Assembly (NCBI GenBank): GCA_950106755.1
Contig: OX467082.1
Span: forward strand, 16,554,001-16,618,000
DNA: 64,000 bases
Origin: Climacium dendroides
Taxonomy: Eukaryota > Streptophyta > Bryopsida > Hypnales > Climaciaceae
Direction of reading: 5' to 3'
Below, in pieces: positions 12,849 to 25,818 of this stretch; within the stretch, counting starts at the first letter, position 1; each line of letters opens with the position of its first letter. Both the position numbers and the translations under genes were made by a program. The notes under the pieces were generated by a model, which ran no database searches, was not told the origin of the DNA, and saw only the letters and a program-made list of their open reading frames with translations.

Positions 12849-13167
12849 TAAGGTATAGGAGTTTTACAAACATGAATTTGGGGAGGTGAAACTTCTTGAA
12901 ATGCTTTTTCCAGTAAGTTTTCCGTGGATGACAGGTGGAATTCGCATCTAACCCAAGTCGTTTCATGTTTTTTGGAGCTTTGTGAAATTAGTTATGAAAT
13001 TTTGAAGTGGAAATGGCATAGGGCTCTATAATTGCCCACCTCCTCAAATGCACACTGTTTGTACAATGGTCGGAAGGCTATGAAAAGACAACATGTACAA
13101 ACAACGTACATTTGAGGAGGTGGACGGTTTTAGAACGAAAGTGCTTTTAGAACCTCCTACCTTAAGG
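12849..13167 (+). repeat. MITE family C, copy 2, with internal foldback
   Basis: Ends TTAAGGTATAGGAGTTTTA and TTTAGAACCTCCTACCTTAA form the TIR. Internal arms CCCACCTCCTCAAATGCACA and ACGTACATTTGAGGAGGTGG are inverted. The core TTTCATGTTTTTTGGAGCTT matches copy 1 at 4,877-5,190. Confidence 0.75.
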
Positions 13168-13834
13168 TATATTCACATTTGGTGTGAAAGAACGTTGTTA
13201 TTGAGGGTCTTAGGAACAAATTTAGACCTACTTCTCAATGAGATTCACGTTGCTAACACCCAGTGCGAACATACCTTTAGCACATGAGATTAACCCATAA
13301 AGTGTCACAAAGTTTTGAAAATGATACACCTACAAACCAGCCTGGCGTAAGGAGGGGCTGTGCCGTTGAACTATCCTCCTTTTGTATCATTCAAACAATC
13401 GAGAAGCCCAAACATAACGACATATGAGCTTCCGATACATGAATTTTCACGACAGCAAGGTACCCATTCCAGAGGCTTCAGTGTAGACTACTAAAGATCC
13501 TCTGCTTGGAATCCCTGCATGCATTGGTTTTTTCAAATGAATCCAAACGCAAGAAACTAAAAAGTCGTTTGTAGGCGGATTTAATAATTTTCCCTCTCGT
13601 GCTAGCTTCGCTTGGGTGCATGCGAAGGCTGGGACTGATTGCAGGGATCGTGCTGCATGATCTTCAGCACGCCGGTGCCCTTGTCATGCAACAGGCAACT
13701 TCCCAAAGAGAAGGGCCAAATGGACGACCTGCATCATTCATAACGTAGATAACAAAAAGCTGCCTGCACTCCCCCTGTGGCAGCAAACCCTTTCATCTCT
13801 CTCTCTCTCTCTCTCATCTATGCTAAGTTGGGCT
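13168..13834. other. No gene seen; CT microsatellite
   Basis: Intergenic. A (CT)n run lies at about 13,796-13,815. No supported ORF. Confidence 0.5.
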
Positions 13835-13972
13835 TAACTTACTTACAGGTGATGACTTTTTTTTAAAAACCCGGAGTTTATTCCAAGAAAACCCAGAACA
13901 ATTTAACTTACTTATAGGTGATGACTTTTTTTTTTACCCGGAGTTTATTCCAAGAAAAAACAGAACAAACGG
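13835..13972 (-). repeat. Direct duplication (period 69) of the retroposon-tail repeat
   Basis: Two copies beginning TAACTTACTTACAGGTGATG (13,835) and TAACTTACTTATAGGTGATG (13,904). Each contains CCGGAGTTTATTCCAAGAAA, the inverse of the repeat at 765-862. Confidence 0.8.
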
Positions 13973-14331
13973 AGGAGCAGATGATGACTCTTTCACTTTC
14001 CACAGAAATGAAAGCAGAAGGGTGTGGTGTGGTTACTCAGTTGTTTGGGGGTAAGAATAAATTTCTTCCCAAAGGATGGGAGGGGATCACAGCGTTACAT
14101 GAACTTACACCAACCCAACTCAACCCAATGGAAGGAGATATGTTAACAGAACATGGGTGCACAGCTGCATGTCATATTTGCTAGCTCAACCAAATTGTGA
14201 AAAATGGAGGTTTACTTTAGTTCGCTAGCTTCAATTTCATTTCATACATGTTGTTTTCCCAGTGACTTGCAACACATGAAATGAGTTTGCCAGAAACCAA
14301 TGCTCATTAAAAATTGATCAGTTAACCCTTT

Positions 14332-15209
14332 AGTGACCGGTTGACCACTTTGGGGTTGTTTTTTGCACTTTTGGTTTAATATTGTTCAAAATACATTTGA
14401 TCACTAAAATCTCAAAGAGTAACGCAATTAGAGTGTCTTCATGCGCTTCAAACAAAACCAATTTCAAGAGAATTGGAGCATTAATGCATTAGCTATGAGG
14501 TTGCAAACTCAAATGGCATGAACTCTCAAATGGGAAGTATTCAACAAAAATATGGAAAAGTATCAATCAATTCGTGAGATTTTTTTGTATCTTGATGTTT
14601 TGACAAGGCATAAGTGTTGCTTTGTAATCTCATGAATGCCCAAAGTAAATTTATGCATTGAAATTTATGTAGCACAAATTCTAAAGGGTCATTTAGGTCA
14701 TTGATTTTTGAGGGTTAAGCAAAACAATTCAAATTCCAACAAGGCTCTAAAAGTAAACATGATTTAGAGGTACATTTTGCTTTCTTCAATGTACCAAATC
14801 TGCACATTTTAGAAGGGTATTGCTTTTGATGACCATAGATGACCTTTTTTTTGTGAATTTCAAAAATTTGTAACTAATTTCAAAAGCTTCAAAAAATATG
14901 AAACCACTTGAATTAGATGCATATTCTACTTGCCTCTCAAGAAAAATTTACTGAAAAATATTTAAAGATGTTCTACCTCCCCAAAATTCAATTCTAGCCC
15001 TTGAAAGGTTGATTTATGGGCCTTTTACCTTATTTATAGCAATTTGTACCGTTGGATGAGTTTGATTTTTTGTTAGGTTGAAGAATTTCCCTTACGAAAA
15101 TACTTTATACGGTTTGATCTAAGATTACATCCTTAGAGTGGCCACAAAATTCACTTTCTTGAAGAACTACGCTCGCCCCCCAAATCAACCACGGTCACTA
15201 AAGGGTTAA
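14332..15209. repeat. TTAA-flanked non-autonomous element with nested MITE
   Basis: TTAA at 14,332-14,335 and 15,206-15,209 flanks inverted ends CCCTTTAGTGACC and GGTCACTAAAGGG. The interior is non-coding. A family C/D MITE (about 14,735-15,038; core AAAAAATATGAAACCACTTG) is nested inside. TTAA targets with CCCT ends are known from piggyBac-like and some Sola elements; assignment is not possible without a transposase. Confidence 0.7.
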
Positions 15210-15309
15210 TGTCCAAATGATGATCTATGAACGGCAAGGTGCTGTGTGTATGCTCTATGCACACTAGTCTTTGCAATTGGTGTGACTAACTTAACTCGGG
15301 GCTTAACTT

Positions 15310-15587
15310 CACTATAACAAAACATGGTAAAAAAAATCGCAGTCAAAATCAACTATGGCTTTTTTTTACCACGGTTTTATGTAGGCACGCGTAGTGGACA
15401 GTCCACTTCTTTTGTAATTTCTCACTGCAGGTTTTGAAATTATTGAGCGTGTAATATATCGTTGGAAAGGTATTGAGAAACTGCAAAAGAAGTTGACTGT
15501 CCACTATGCACGCCTGCACAAAACTGTGGCAAAAAAAAACCATAGTTGATTTTGACTGCGATTTTTTTTGCATGTTTTGTTATAGTG
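15310..15587. repeat. Hairpin MITE with CACTATAAC ends
   Basis: 278 bp that folds almost completely on itself. The left arm starts CACTATAACAAAACATGG and the right arm ends CATGTTTTGTTATAGTG, with about 110 bp of near-perfect pairing (GTGGACAGTCCACTTCTTTT in both arms). The CACTA...TAGTG termini resemble CACTA elements, but long-TIR MITEs of other superfamilies share them. Confidence 0.85.
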
Positions 15588-15705
15588 CTCAGGGCTTCAT
15601 TTAGGGTTCTGCTCAGGGCTTCATTTAGGGTTCAGCTCAGGGTTTAACTTAGGGCTGAACTTAGGGTTTAATTTAAGGTTTAGCTTAGGGTTTAACTCAG
15701 ATGAA
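15588..15705. repeat. Degenerate AGGGTTT/AGGGCTT array
   Basis: Imperfect repeats of CTCAGGGCTTCATTTAGGGTT and GCTTAGGGTTTAACT, loosely like plant telomere repeat, run from the edge of the hairpin MITE. Confidence 0.6.
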
Positions 15706-15816
15706 AAACGCTCAAAAAAATTTCTTGGTAATCATGCAATCTGCTTTGTAAATTTAATGATACCTTTTAAGATTAATTTTAATAATTTTTTAAAAATCTA
15801 TCTGTATAGTATAGAG

Positions 15817-16108
15817 TATATTGTGTATATTAGGCATGTCCAGTAGAAGTTTTACTGCCTATATAAATTCCTAGGGTATGTTCTGCCAATATCTGCCATT
15901 TCTAGCTGCGTAGATCTAAATTTGGGTTTTTTTAGGGTTTAGGTATTAGGGTATTTATATAATATATTGTGTATATTAGGCATGTCCAGTAGAAGTTTTA
16001 CTGCCTTTTAAATTCCTAGGGTATGTTCTGCCAATATCTGCCATTTCTAGCTGCGTAGATCTAAATTTGGGTTTTTTAGGGTTTAGGTATTAGGGTATTT
16101 ATATAATC
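15817..16108. repeat. 146-bp tandem duplication
   Basis: TATATTGTGTATATTAGGCA begins at 15,817 and again at 15,963. The two units are nearly identical through GGTTTAGGTATTAGGGTATT, implying a recent local duplication. Confidence 0.9.
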
Positions 16109-19076
16109 TGGAAGTATGGTAGCCCATCAATGTGTGGACAAAGTTTCATGATGTTTGTTTGACCTCACAGATTGTATGGTTAAGTTATAAGGTTTGAAAA
16201 TGGAGTGATGAAAGTTTTTGTTTTTTTTTATTCTGCAGGCCTGGCTGCATCATCAACTGAACTTTGACCACCTTTTTAGTGAAGTTTTGTACTGTAGAAA
16301 GTGAGAAATTCATGGAAATGCATACTGTATCGTGTCACATACATGTGCATCAAATTTTAGACATGCAAAATTATGCTTAAGTATATAGTAGCTAACCCAT
16401 TTCCAACCATCACTCTATAGGCTGTTTTCTTTTCATGAAGTTGTGGTGGAGTTCGAGGAGCAATTGTGGCACATTATGATTGGCTGTAAGGCTATCAATA
16501 TTGTAACCAACCCTTAGTCGATTTTGCAATCAATTTATGATCAAAAATTGAAAGGTCTATATATCATTAGAAGTCAAAGAGCAACTTTCATTTATATGAA
16601 ATTATAAAATTTATATAATTTGTATTTTGTACATACAAAATACAATATAATTATATTTTATATAATAAATTTTTGAAAAAATATACAATCCTTCTAAACT
16701 CTATTTCAATACATGGGAAAAATTCCGCACTCAAAAAACTTGCATTCCAAATATGCCTAATTGCTTAAGTGGTTAAAAATGGATTAGCTACTTTAGACTC
16801 GTCAATTTTTGAATGAAGAATTTGGACTCAAATTAAACAATTTAGCATGGTTGCCGTTATTATATTGAATTTTTTTTGGTGCAATCTTCTTAGAAGCCAA
16901 AAGGGGACTTTAGATTCTCTAAAAATGCATTTTTTGGTCACCATATGAATAAACTACAAATTTTCAAAGTGTTGAAAATAGGATTTAGGGTAATCAACCA
17001 TAGATTCTTATGAATAGTGGAAGAACATTTAGGCAAGAGTCTAGCATTTGCAATTTTAGAAAGCACGAGATTTTAGAATACCTTATGTCTTAGTTGCATA
17101 CATGAAAAAAGATTTGACACCCAAGTTCTAGCAAGACACTAAAGTCATCTTACAAAGTGGGACCAATGGATAAAAACACAAGTTTTGGGGGGTAAAAGTA
17201 AAATCTTGCCCCCTATTTTGTGCTACATTTAGGGCATGTTTTAAAACCCTCCTAGCTAATTTGAGATCCTTGATTGCAAATATGAATTCAAAATTTGCAA
17301 ATTTTTTCATGTGTGAAAAGTAAAAATTCTTTTATTTTCCCTTAAGGTAAAGTTCTTGCATTTTTATCCTACTCGTCATACTTTGTGCAAGAAGTTTAAT
17401 GTCCTACCAAATTCTAGGGCAAGCTCTTTAGGGCTTAGTCAACACAAAAATAGATTGTTTGGGCTTCCCGACAACAATAGCAAATGAACCTACAAGTCTT
17501 GAGCCAATACAAGTAGATACTTTACAACACTCAAAGGTACTTATAACATAGACACCTTCAACATAGGTACCTTTAACATAAACACCCTATGACTATAGAA
17601 GGTGCTTATAATATAGGTGCTTGGATTCTTAAGCTCACATACTAGCAGCCCTAAAAAAATTATGGCACCATAATTTTTTTGGAGTAGGGGTAATTATGGA
17701 GTTTTGAAAAAAAAATTATGTGGGTGTTACAAATGTACAATTGTGAAATAAATTCAAAAAATAATGTTCAAAATGCACTTCAAGAGACACTATCCAAGGC
17801 TTTCAAAAGCTCTATGGGAGCTTATTGTCCTTTCGGAGGTAAATGGTCTTCAATTCTTTGTTGTGTAAATACTTGTTTTTGAATATAAATAAAGATAATT
17901 TCCAATAGATGCCAATTGGAATTACCAATATATTAGCACCCTTAAACCCAAAATTTGCAATTGCATTTCAGTTGTCTAAATTTTTATTTCTTTGATAGAA
18001 TGAAACGGATTTGCATGTGTGTTCTATTGCCTTCTTTTTTGTTTACCAAGTTTTGCACTTTTAATAATTATGAGTTAGTTTCAAAAATGCTCATTCCTTC
18101 TTTCTAATCAATATTTGAAGTGTATACACAAATTTTAACCAATCTCAAGAGTGCAATTATTTTCCAAATTCTAGCTATCATTTCTACAAGAGAGCATAAT
18201 GTACCATGATTTCTTCCAACCACAAAATAATGCTTGTGCTTTTCTTTGGAAGCCCATCTTGGCTTACAAAGACAATGTCATTTGTTGAAATAAACGAAAG
18301 TAACTTATGTGAATGTAAAGGGCCAAGAAGGCCAATGGAGAAGATACATTTAAGTATGATGAAAAGGTCGATGCTAAATATTTAGAGAAGAGAAAAAAAA
18401 TGTTGAGTTGTAGATGGTGCTCTTGCTACTAAACGTATTCATATACTTCAATTATCTTCAAAATTATCCAATATAACAAACATCAACAATCCAACAGTAG
18501 TAGAAAATACAATTTACTATCATAAATATTTCCAAAACATTTCAAATTTGACAAAATCTTCATGTACACATGTAAATTTAGCACCACAATACTCATACTT
18601 TTACTCCCATGCTTTAATTGAAATAAAAATTATATTTTTAGAAAGCTAATGTGTTTTTCTATCTTCACAAAAAAAAAATTCACAAAATCACAACAATTAT
18701 TGAGACCATAGGAACATGCCCGAAATCCATTTTGTCCTCGGAGGGGACAATGGGACTTTAAGGGTTAACTTGCCAATATAATCCTAATGCCGTCTAATCC
18801 ATCGTCATTTTTTCCACCGATTTCTAAAATGATTGTATCCAAATGATGCCATACGCAATGTAGCTTAACTATTCGGGCATCATTTTGGATGTTCCAAGCC
18901 CTGCGTCGTCACGTTTTATTTACTGATTGATGGACAGACTCCGGACGGACGGAAAGTGGCAGATGTCTGGAATTATCATTCACTGCAGTCTTGGCCATCA
19001 TGAAATGGCCACCCGCCTGTCGGTCTTCATCAGCACCCCACTTGATTTCAATTGAAGCAATGTTTTAGGTAAGGTA
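16109..19076. other. AT-rich intergenic DNA without a gene
   Basis: No supported ORF. The end of a dispersed repeat (GGGGACAATGGGACTTTAAGGGTTAA, about 18,744-18,768) resembles one at about 21,018-21,046. Confidence 0.5.
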
Positions 19077-19752
19077 AGGTAGAACTGCCCAATACCACCA
19101 TTTACCCAATTCTGCAACACCACGATTTACCCAATTCCACCACCTACAGGTTTCTTCCATTTCCGTCACTGGCCCCATCTATTATCACAATCTTAGTAAG
19201 GTAGGTACACCTAAATGTGCCACTGACCTTCAACTGCCATCTATACCATACCTACATCTCCAAAACCAGTTCTGTACCTATGTGGAAGAAACGCTTTCAG
19301 AACCAAACTTTGTTCCTTAATAACTTTTGCATACAGTATCCAAATGCCACGTTCTCTGGTGCATTGAAACCTCCTTTCACTTGCCAACAAGAACATATGA
19401 AATTTTTACCAATCCAACATTAGGAAATAGGCTCAGTAGCAATTAGTGGCGGTTTTAGGTGTACCCACCTTAATCCACTATCATCATGGCAATGCACTGG
19501 GGAGCGGACACATCAGCCCAAGGCTTCAACAACGCTCCGATCATGCTTCAACAAGGGTCTACTCACCGTTTTACATTTCAGCTTTGAAAAATCACAAAAA
19601 ATTCAATTCTTTTCTGAATGCCTTCATTCTTCTTGCAATTGACTTCTCTCAAACAATTCAATCTCTGAAAAATACGAGATAAATAGCTCATAAATAGCTT
19701 CTCCAAAGTACCTAGATTGCAAATCTGTATGGTAATGGGTAGTTCTACCTTA
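19077..19752. repeat. TAAGGTAG element with nested family B MITE
   Basis: Inverted ends TAAGGTAGAACTGCCCAATA (left) and TGGGTAGTTCTACCTTA (right). A complete family B MITE (19,196-19,473; AAGGTAGGTACACC ... GGTGTACCCACCTTA), matching 4,303-4,575, is inserted inside. So two elements with the same terminal motif are nested. Confidence 0.7.
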
Positions 19753-20280
19753 AGTGCAAGCAAGGATCTAGAAGTCAATGTTATAAAGGCTTTGATGGGG
19801 GTGTAAACTTCAACTTAAAGGGGCCGGGTAGAAACCAAACTCTTTCAGTTATAACTCACCAGTGAATACAGTGTGCTGAAACTGGAGATGTGACACTACT
19901 AATTAGTGTGTGTAAAAACCTGAAATTTAGGGGACCCCTAAGCTTTGATAAAAATGGGTCCGGATGCAACAAGACGGAGAGCAAACTGAATGAGACGGGT
20001 CTGGAATCATCAGGTACATTTTTGTCTGAAACATCACAAAATAGCATAAGGTGCAGCATGTACACTTTAACCCCTAAATGTAATGTCCAAGGTCTTTTCA
20101 AGCTTCTAAAAATTTGCTCCAAATTGAACAGAAAGCCAACATTTCGATAAGTTGTATCAATTTTTTTGAAATTGTATCCATACAAATTCAAACTAGACGT
20201 GTTAGAGATCACATGGGAAAAGAAAACACGATAATATTACTGATGGATTGAAAGATTGTAATGTTTGGTCATAGGGGTGT
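19753..20280. other. No gene seen
   Basis: Overlapping ORFs of 86-118 codons on both strands have no recognisable domain and no splice context. I treat them as chance. Confidence 0.4.
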
Positions 20281-21046
20281 CAACCCCTAAAGGCCCAAGG
20301 TCATTTTTTTATTATCAAAAGCCACTTAAAGTTGTCATTTCTGTTGTGTTTTCTCAAGGAAGTAATTTTAAAACAAAAAAAAATGTATTATGGACTTTAA
20401 ATTTTAAAAAAATTGTGTTGAAGAATTGAGTTGAAATTTTAGGAATTAAAATAAATAAATAAATAAACACTTGATTTTCATCCTTTAAAAATTTGTTAAG
20501 TAGAAGTAAGTCTAAGATTGAATGAAAAACTAAATTGTTAATATCTCTAAGATGAAATTGAAACACAATAATTATGCCAATGAGATTGTTCTAGCAAGCA
20601 AACTTAAACTATTTAAACAATTTTTTTCTTAAATTGTGAAAATTGCATTCAAAAATGAACTCTATAAGTTATTTTTTTAAGAAGATGCTTAGATTGTTCC
20701 AAAAAACAAGATTGTTCATCATTTTCACATCACTAATTCAAAGGGGATGAATCAAAGCTTCATATGTAGGAAAAATGATCTATAAAGAAATTATTTTATT
20801 TATTTTTCAATTTTTTGTGGATTTTGTTTTCTACCCGCCAAGTTAAAATTTGAGCTTTTTGTAGTAAAACTTTTGCTCATGGACATCAATTGGAATAAAA
20901 ACTACATTCCCATGAAGTTAATAATTTTTTCTATGATATGAAAAAGTTTCAAAAAGCTTCACTAAAAATTGAGTTCATAGGAACCTACTTGAAATCCATT
21001 TTGTTCCTTGAGGGGACAATGTTACAATGGGCCTTCAAGGGTTAAA
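20281..21046. repeat. Possible TTAA-class non-autonomous element
   Basis: Approximate inverted ends TCAACCCCTAAAGGCCCAAGG (left) and GGGCCTTCAAGGGTTAA (right). The interior is AT-rich and non-coding. Ends are imperfect. Confidence 0.4.
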
Positions 21047-22534
21047 ACTGCAAAAGTCATTTCAAGTCTTTCAATCCTCTTTTCACATGTCAAATCTAAG
21101 AAGTTGGTCACCAAAAAAACATTAGGATAAAGGGCCTAACATGTATAACTCCAATCAATTTATAGCTTCTCGAAATATACTCTACAACTTTCTAAAATTA
21201 ATTTCTAATGTGATTTTTTTCTAAGATCTAGTGTATTTGAAGCTCATTTCCAAGAGCCTTCAACACTACGGAAAGTTAAGATTGCAATGGACATCCTTGC
21301 ACAAAATCTTGAATAGAAAAATGATAACCAATCATTTTCAAAATTGGATCTTCAATGCTAAAACTAAACTTCAAAAAGAATTTTTCAAAAATATAAACTA
21401 CTAAAAATAGCAATTTGATTAGATTTTATTTGACTTTAAAGTATTGTTGACACCAAAATTTGGTGCCTCAAGCATTCAAGGGTTAAGTATCCCCTAAGGA
21501 CCAAGAGTATTTTTTCAAGAGAAATTGTCAAAAGAAATTATCATTTTTTACAATTACGTTGCAAAACACAAAATTCACCTTGTTGATGCCTGAACCCTGT
21601 TCCCAATTGCAACTTTCAATACTAAAAAAGTAGAAAAGGCTATTGCTGGTGAATTATCAACTATAGTAGTTTTAGATCTAGCTTACAACTAGACCACAAA
21701 AAGAGGCAAGTTATTTATAGTCAATAATTCATCAATCAATGGCATTCAATAACTAGAGAGCCAAATTGTTCTCGGGCATTGATGTCATTTGCATGTGTTG
21801 TGAGCAAAGGTTGGAAGAAACCATCTTGCACATGTTTGTCGAGTGCACCCCAACCCAATTAGCTTGTCATTTTGCTCTTACCATCTTATAATGTACACAA
21901 AAAATCTTTGAGGGTAGGGGGATTCATACTAGTTGACATGGCAACAATGCTTACTTGGGTCCAAATTGCTCAAGAAATTGCAAAATAAAACATTGATCTA
22001 GTCACTTCTTTGGTTTGGTTATGTTAGTAAGCTAGGAACTTGTGGGTCTTTTGTTAGGAATTATGGCCCCTAACCAAGGTGGAGCAACTAATTTGGGAGA
22101 CAACACTAGAACACAGAAGAATAACATGGTTTAGGACCTCCTTACTTTGTAATAGGTTACTAGCATGTTTATACAAGTTTCTTTGAAGTTTGATACCAAC
22201 TAGCTTTGTATTCTATTTGTTGGCTCTTTAGGGTAGGATAGTCTCTTGGAATTTGAAGAAACCCACTTGTAAGCCCTTTATATAAATTAGGGTATCTTTA
22301 ATATTTTTTCTTTAGGCTGTTAGTTAGTCCCTAAAGGATCATTGTTCCTTTGGAGGACCAATTGGATTTCGGGTAGGTACCTACGATTTCAATTTTTGTC
22401 ATGCTTTTTAAATTTTCTTTTGAAGATAGAAAAATTGATTATCTTTGTGGGAATATAATTTTTTTCAATTGATGTTTAAGAACAAAAGTTATGCCCAAAT
22501 AAACTCAAAATAGGGGAGACTAGGTAAAAAAAAT

Positions 22535-22584
<50 letters not shown>

Positions 22585-23276
22585 TCTTATAGACTATATT
22601 TTTGTCTATATGGAAAGATTTTATTCATTTCATTTGGATAAGTGATGTGAAAGTTATGGACAATCTTGTTTTGAGGGAAATCTAAATATCTTCTTTAAAA
22701 AATAATTTATAGAATTCATTTCTCAATGCAATTTTAAAAATTTTCAATAAAAAAAGAAGTCCACGTGGTTTACTTTGCTTTCTAGATCAATCTCTACATT
22801 GGGATTAGTGCACTTTAATTCCATCTTAAGAGATATTAATAGTTTAGATTTTCCTTCCATCTAAACCTACTTTTCTTCAACAATTTTTTCAAGAATGAAA
22901 ATTAAGTTTCTTTGCTATTCTTTTTTTTCCTAGACTCTCAACTCAATCCCCCACCATAAAGATTTAAACCTCAAAACTTTGTAGTGTAAAAAAATTTTAA
23001 GTTAAGAAGGTTCAAAGTCCAAAAATATAGTCTTGTTACAATGTACAAAAAAACTTCTTTTTTCTTCACTTCAAACACAGATATCTTGCAATCTGTGTAG
23101 TCAAAAATTTTGAAATTTATTCCACACATTCTCATACTAATTAGGTGTAAGATCCTTTGATTAGATGGGCAAAAAAAAAAGCAATTTCCAATTTTTTTTT
23201 AAAAAAAAAACTCTTTTCAATAAAAATGACAGTTTTGAGTGTTTGTAGGTGAAAAAAAGGTTTGGGTCATTTGGGG
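21047..23276. other. AT-rich intergenic DNA; (TA)n at 22,541-22,580
   Basis: No supported gene. An uninterrupted TA dinucleotide run of about 40 bp is the only structure that stands out. Confidence 0.5.
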
Positions 23277-23352
23277 GATAATCTCCAGGGCTCTGCCTAC
23301 GGCTTTCTGCCATTTGTTATTGGATCTAAACTCTGGGTTATTTTTTATTTAT
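23277..23352 (+). repeat. Copy of the retroposon-tail-like repeat
   Basis: CTCCAGGGCTCTGCCTACGG ... TAAACTCTGGGTT matches 765-862. Confidence 0.5.
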
Positions 23353-23859
23353 TTTTTAAATTGACCTTGCATGGCAACACTTCAAGGGCCGTGTTTGTTT
23401 AGTTAGTTAGTGTCCTGCCAATAGAACAACTTAGTTAAGTTAGTTCTAATTAAGGTAGTGCGGAAGTCTTATCACTTGCTCAGTGCTATACTGCTATGCA
23501 GTAGAAAATCTCAGTTATTGCACCCTCAATAAAGGGCATTTGTAGTGTGTTTTAATGGGACCCCCCCCCCCTTCTCTCTCTCCAGTCCAGTACATCATCT
23601 TTTTACTCCGTTCCAGGCCTGGAGTACTTATGATATTCTTACTTAACCACTCTGGAAGAGTGTAAGCCCTCAGAAAAAGGCTGCTGCTCGAGATGATTGA
23701 GCCCAAGCAATTCAATTAAAATATTTATGGGAATGTAAGACTTATATGGTAGTCTGCTCTTCAAGCAACCTTGGATGCAAAGAGCTCATTGCATTTAGCG
23801 CCAGGGGCGGGGGGGGGGGGGGGAAGTCAGCTAAACTCAGTCCCTGGAACAATTTCCAG

Positions 23860-24065
23860 TAAAATTTTCATATTGGAAGAAAAAATGGAATGGAGTGTTC
23901 CACATCAAACCCAAGTCATTTCCTATTTTCCAAACATTGCAGACGTTGGTGGGGGAATTAGTTACAAAACGTTTGAAGATGAAACACCCCCCAAAAAGAA
24001 GACAAAGCTACCACCTCCTGAAATGTACATTGTTGGTACATTGAAGAAAGCCGGAAAAAACAAAT
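23860..24065 (+). repeat. Diverged family C MITE fragment
   Basis: ACCCAAGTCATTTCCTATTT and CCACCTCCTGAAATGTACAT correspond to family C copies at 4,877-5,190 and 12,849-13,167. Ends were not found. Confidence 0.45.
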
Positions 24066-24780
24066 GGTACCTCTCTGTTTTTCTGGGTTTTTTTTCTCTT
24101 TCTCTCTCCGTGGTCATTTTTTTCTTCCCCCCAACCCAATTCTAGTTCCTTGTGAGAGCGACTAGGCCCGCCGCTTTCCAACCCCTTCCTGCCATCTCCC
24201 CCATCTCCCCCATAAAGAGTGCGAAAATCATACTCCCCTTTCTTCCACAGCACGCAGGCAAAGACCTGAGCAGGGACGACTGCTCAGGAACTCATCATCA
24301 TCATCATTCATCATCTCCTGCACCTTGAAACTGAAACCCAAACTGAAACTGGAACTGGGGCAGCGGAAGAAGAAGGAGGTAAAACTCAGGTTCAGTTGGG
24401 GGTGCGCCTCGCCTGGCCGCACCAGGAGGTGGGGTGGGGGTAACGTAAGGTGTGGTAAAACTGGACGAGATTCACGCTGACCGCTCCCATGGAGGCCGCA
24501 GGGGGTTATTGAAAGCCCCCATAAATGACATCTTCGAAGTGTGACTTACTTTTTACTTGTTCAACTACCATCGTGGCTCGCTCCCATAGTCGAGCTCGCC
24601 CTCATGATGGGAGCCAGCTTGCGAGCCAGCCCCGCTCCTTGTCACCCGTCACTGCTGGTGTCGGACGATCATGCCCCTCTTAAAACTGGTAGCATGCGTC
24701 TGCACAAGGACACCAACTGAACGCAAGCAAAGGAAAAGCGGGGGCGGGGAAAAAGAAGAAGGGAAAAAAAAAGGGTCCAT
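24066..24780. other. GC-richer intergenic block, no gene recognised
   Basis: Base composition rises here and a minus-strand ORF (24,228-24,422) includes an Asp run from ATC/ATG repeats. No domain or clear exon structure is visible. Confidence 0.35.
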
Positions 24781-25140
24781 GGACCAGAAAGAAATCGGCT
24801 GTGTACCCGAAAGAAATGATCCTGACCCGAAAGAAATGATCCTGACCCGAAAGAAATGATCCTGACCCGAAAGAAATGATCCTGACCCGAAAGAAATGAT
24901 CCTGACCCGAAAGAAATGATCCTGACCCGAAAGAAATGATCCTGACCCGAAAGAAATGATCCTGACCCGAAAGAAATGATCCTGACCCGAAAGAAATGAT
25001 CCTGACCCGAAAGAAATGATCCTGACCCGAAAGAAATGATCCTGACCAGAAAGAAATCTGTTGTATGCTAGAAAGAAATGATCCCAACCAGAAAGAAATC
25101 TGTTGTATACCAGGAAAGAGATGGTCCCAACTAGAAAGAA
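24781..25140. repeat. 20-bp minisatellite
   Basis: The unit CCTGACCCGAAAGAAATGAT is repeated ten times without change at 24,821-25,020, flanked on both sides by degenerate units. The array has no stop codon on the minus strand, creating a spurious 160-residue ORF. Confidence 0.97.
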
Positions 25141-25818
25141 ATGGCCTATAAAGTATGTGCACCCATAGTTAACCCTAGAAGGATGTTGTCCCTGTGATCT
25201 TTTTTTTTTTTTTTTTTCGTTTTCGAGAAAGAGCCAATTGGTTCTTCAATAGGTAATACTTGGGTGATACTTGGTGATATCTATATGAAAACTAGGTGAT
25301 ATCTATATGAAAACTAGGTGATACCTAGGTAAATTTGGGCTATTGGTCTTTAAATGCAACAATAATCTAGATACTCCCCCCAAAAAACTTAAAATTTCCA
25401 TTACAAAAAATAGCCCAAATCTTTTGGTTGTAGCCAAGTGGCGAAAAATCGTGCATAAAAAAAAACACTGCCTGTGATTAAGGTTGCCATCCAAATACTT
25501 TGTTTATTAAACTACTAGGTGCATTCTTTGTTTTTATAGTTGACAATGAAGTCATGCATTGGACCATTTAGGTTTTGTGGGTTAAGGTTGTCCCAAATGC
25601 AATTCCTACATTTTAACCAAGAATTGTCACAAAAATCAGACATTTGATCACATAAGATGTGTACAATCAAAACATGAAAGTGTATGATAGCTTACTGTTT
25701 GGGTTTGGGTACACTTAGAGAAACATTGAAACTTTGAAATCTTTTAATTTATTCAAATGGTGTCCCAAAAAACTTATGTTGAAGTGTGTTGGAATCCTTT
25801 TTCACTTTTCACTTTAGA
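25141..25818. other. Intergenic; short direct repeat near 25,262-25,320
   Basis: The unit ACTAGGTGATATCTATATGA is repeated twice with a third partial copy. A T-run lies at 25,200-25,217. No gene. Confidence 0.5.

Noticed and set aside
24680..25162. 160-residue minus-strand ORF
   Set aside because: It is the translation of the 20-bp minisatellite; period and repeat identity explain it fully.
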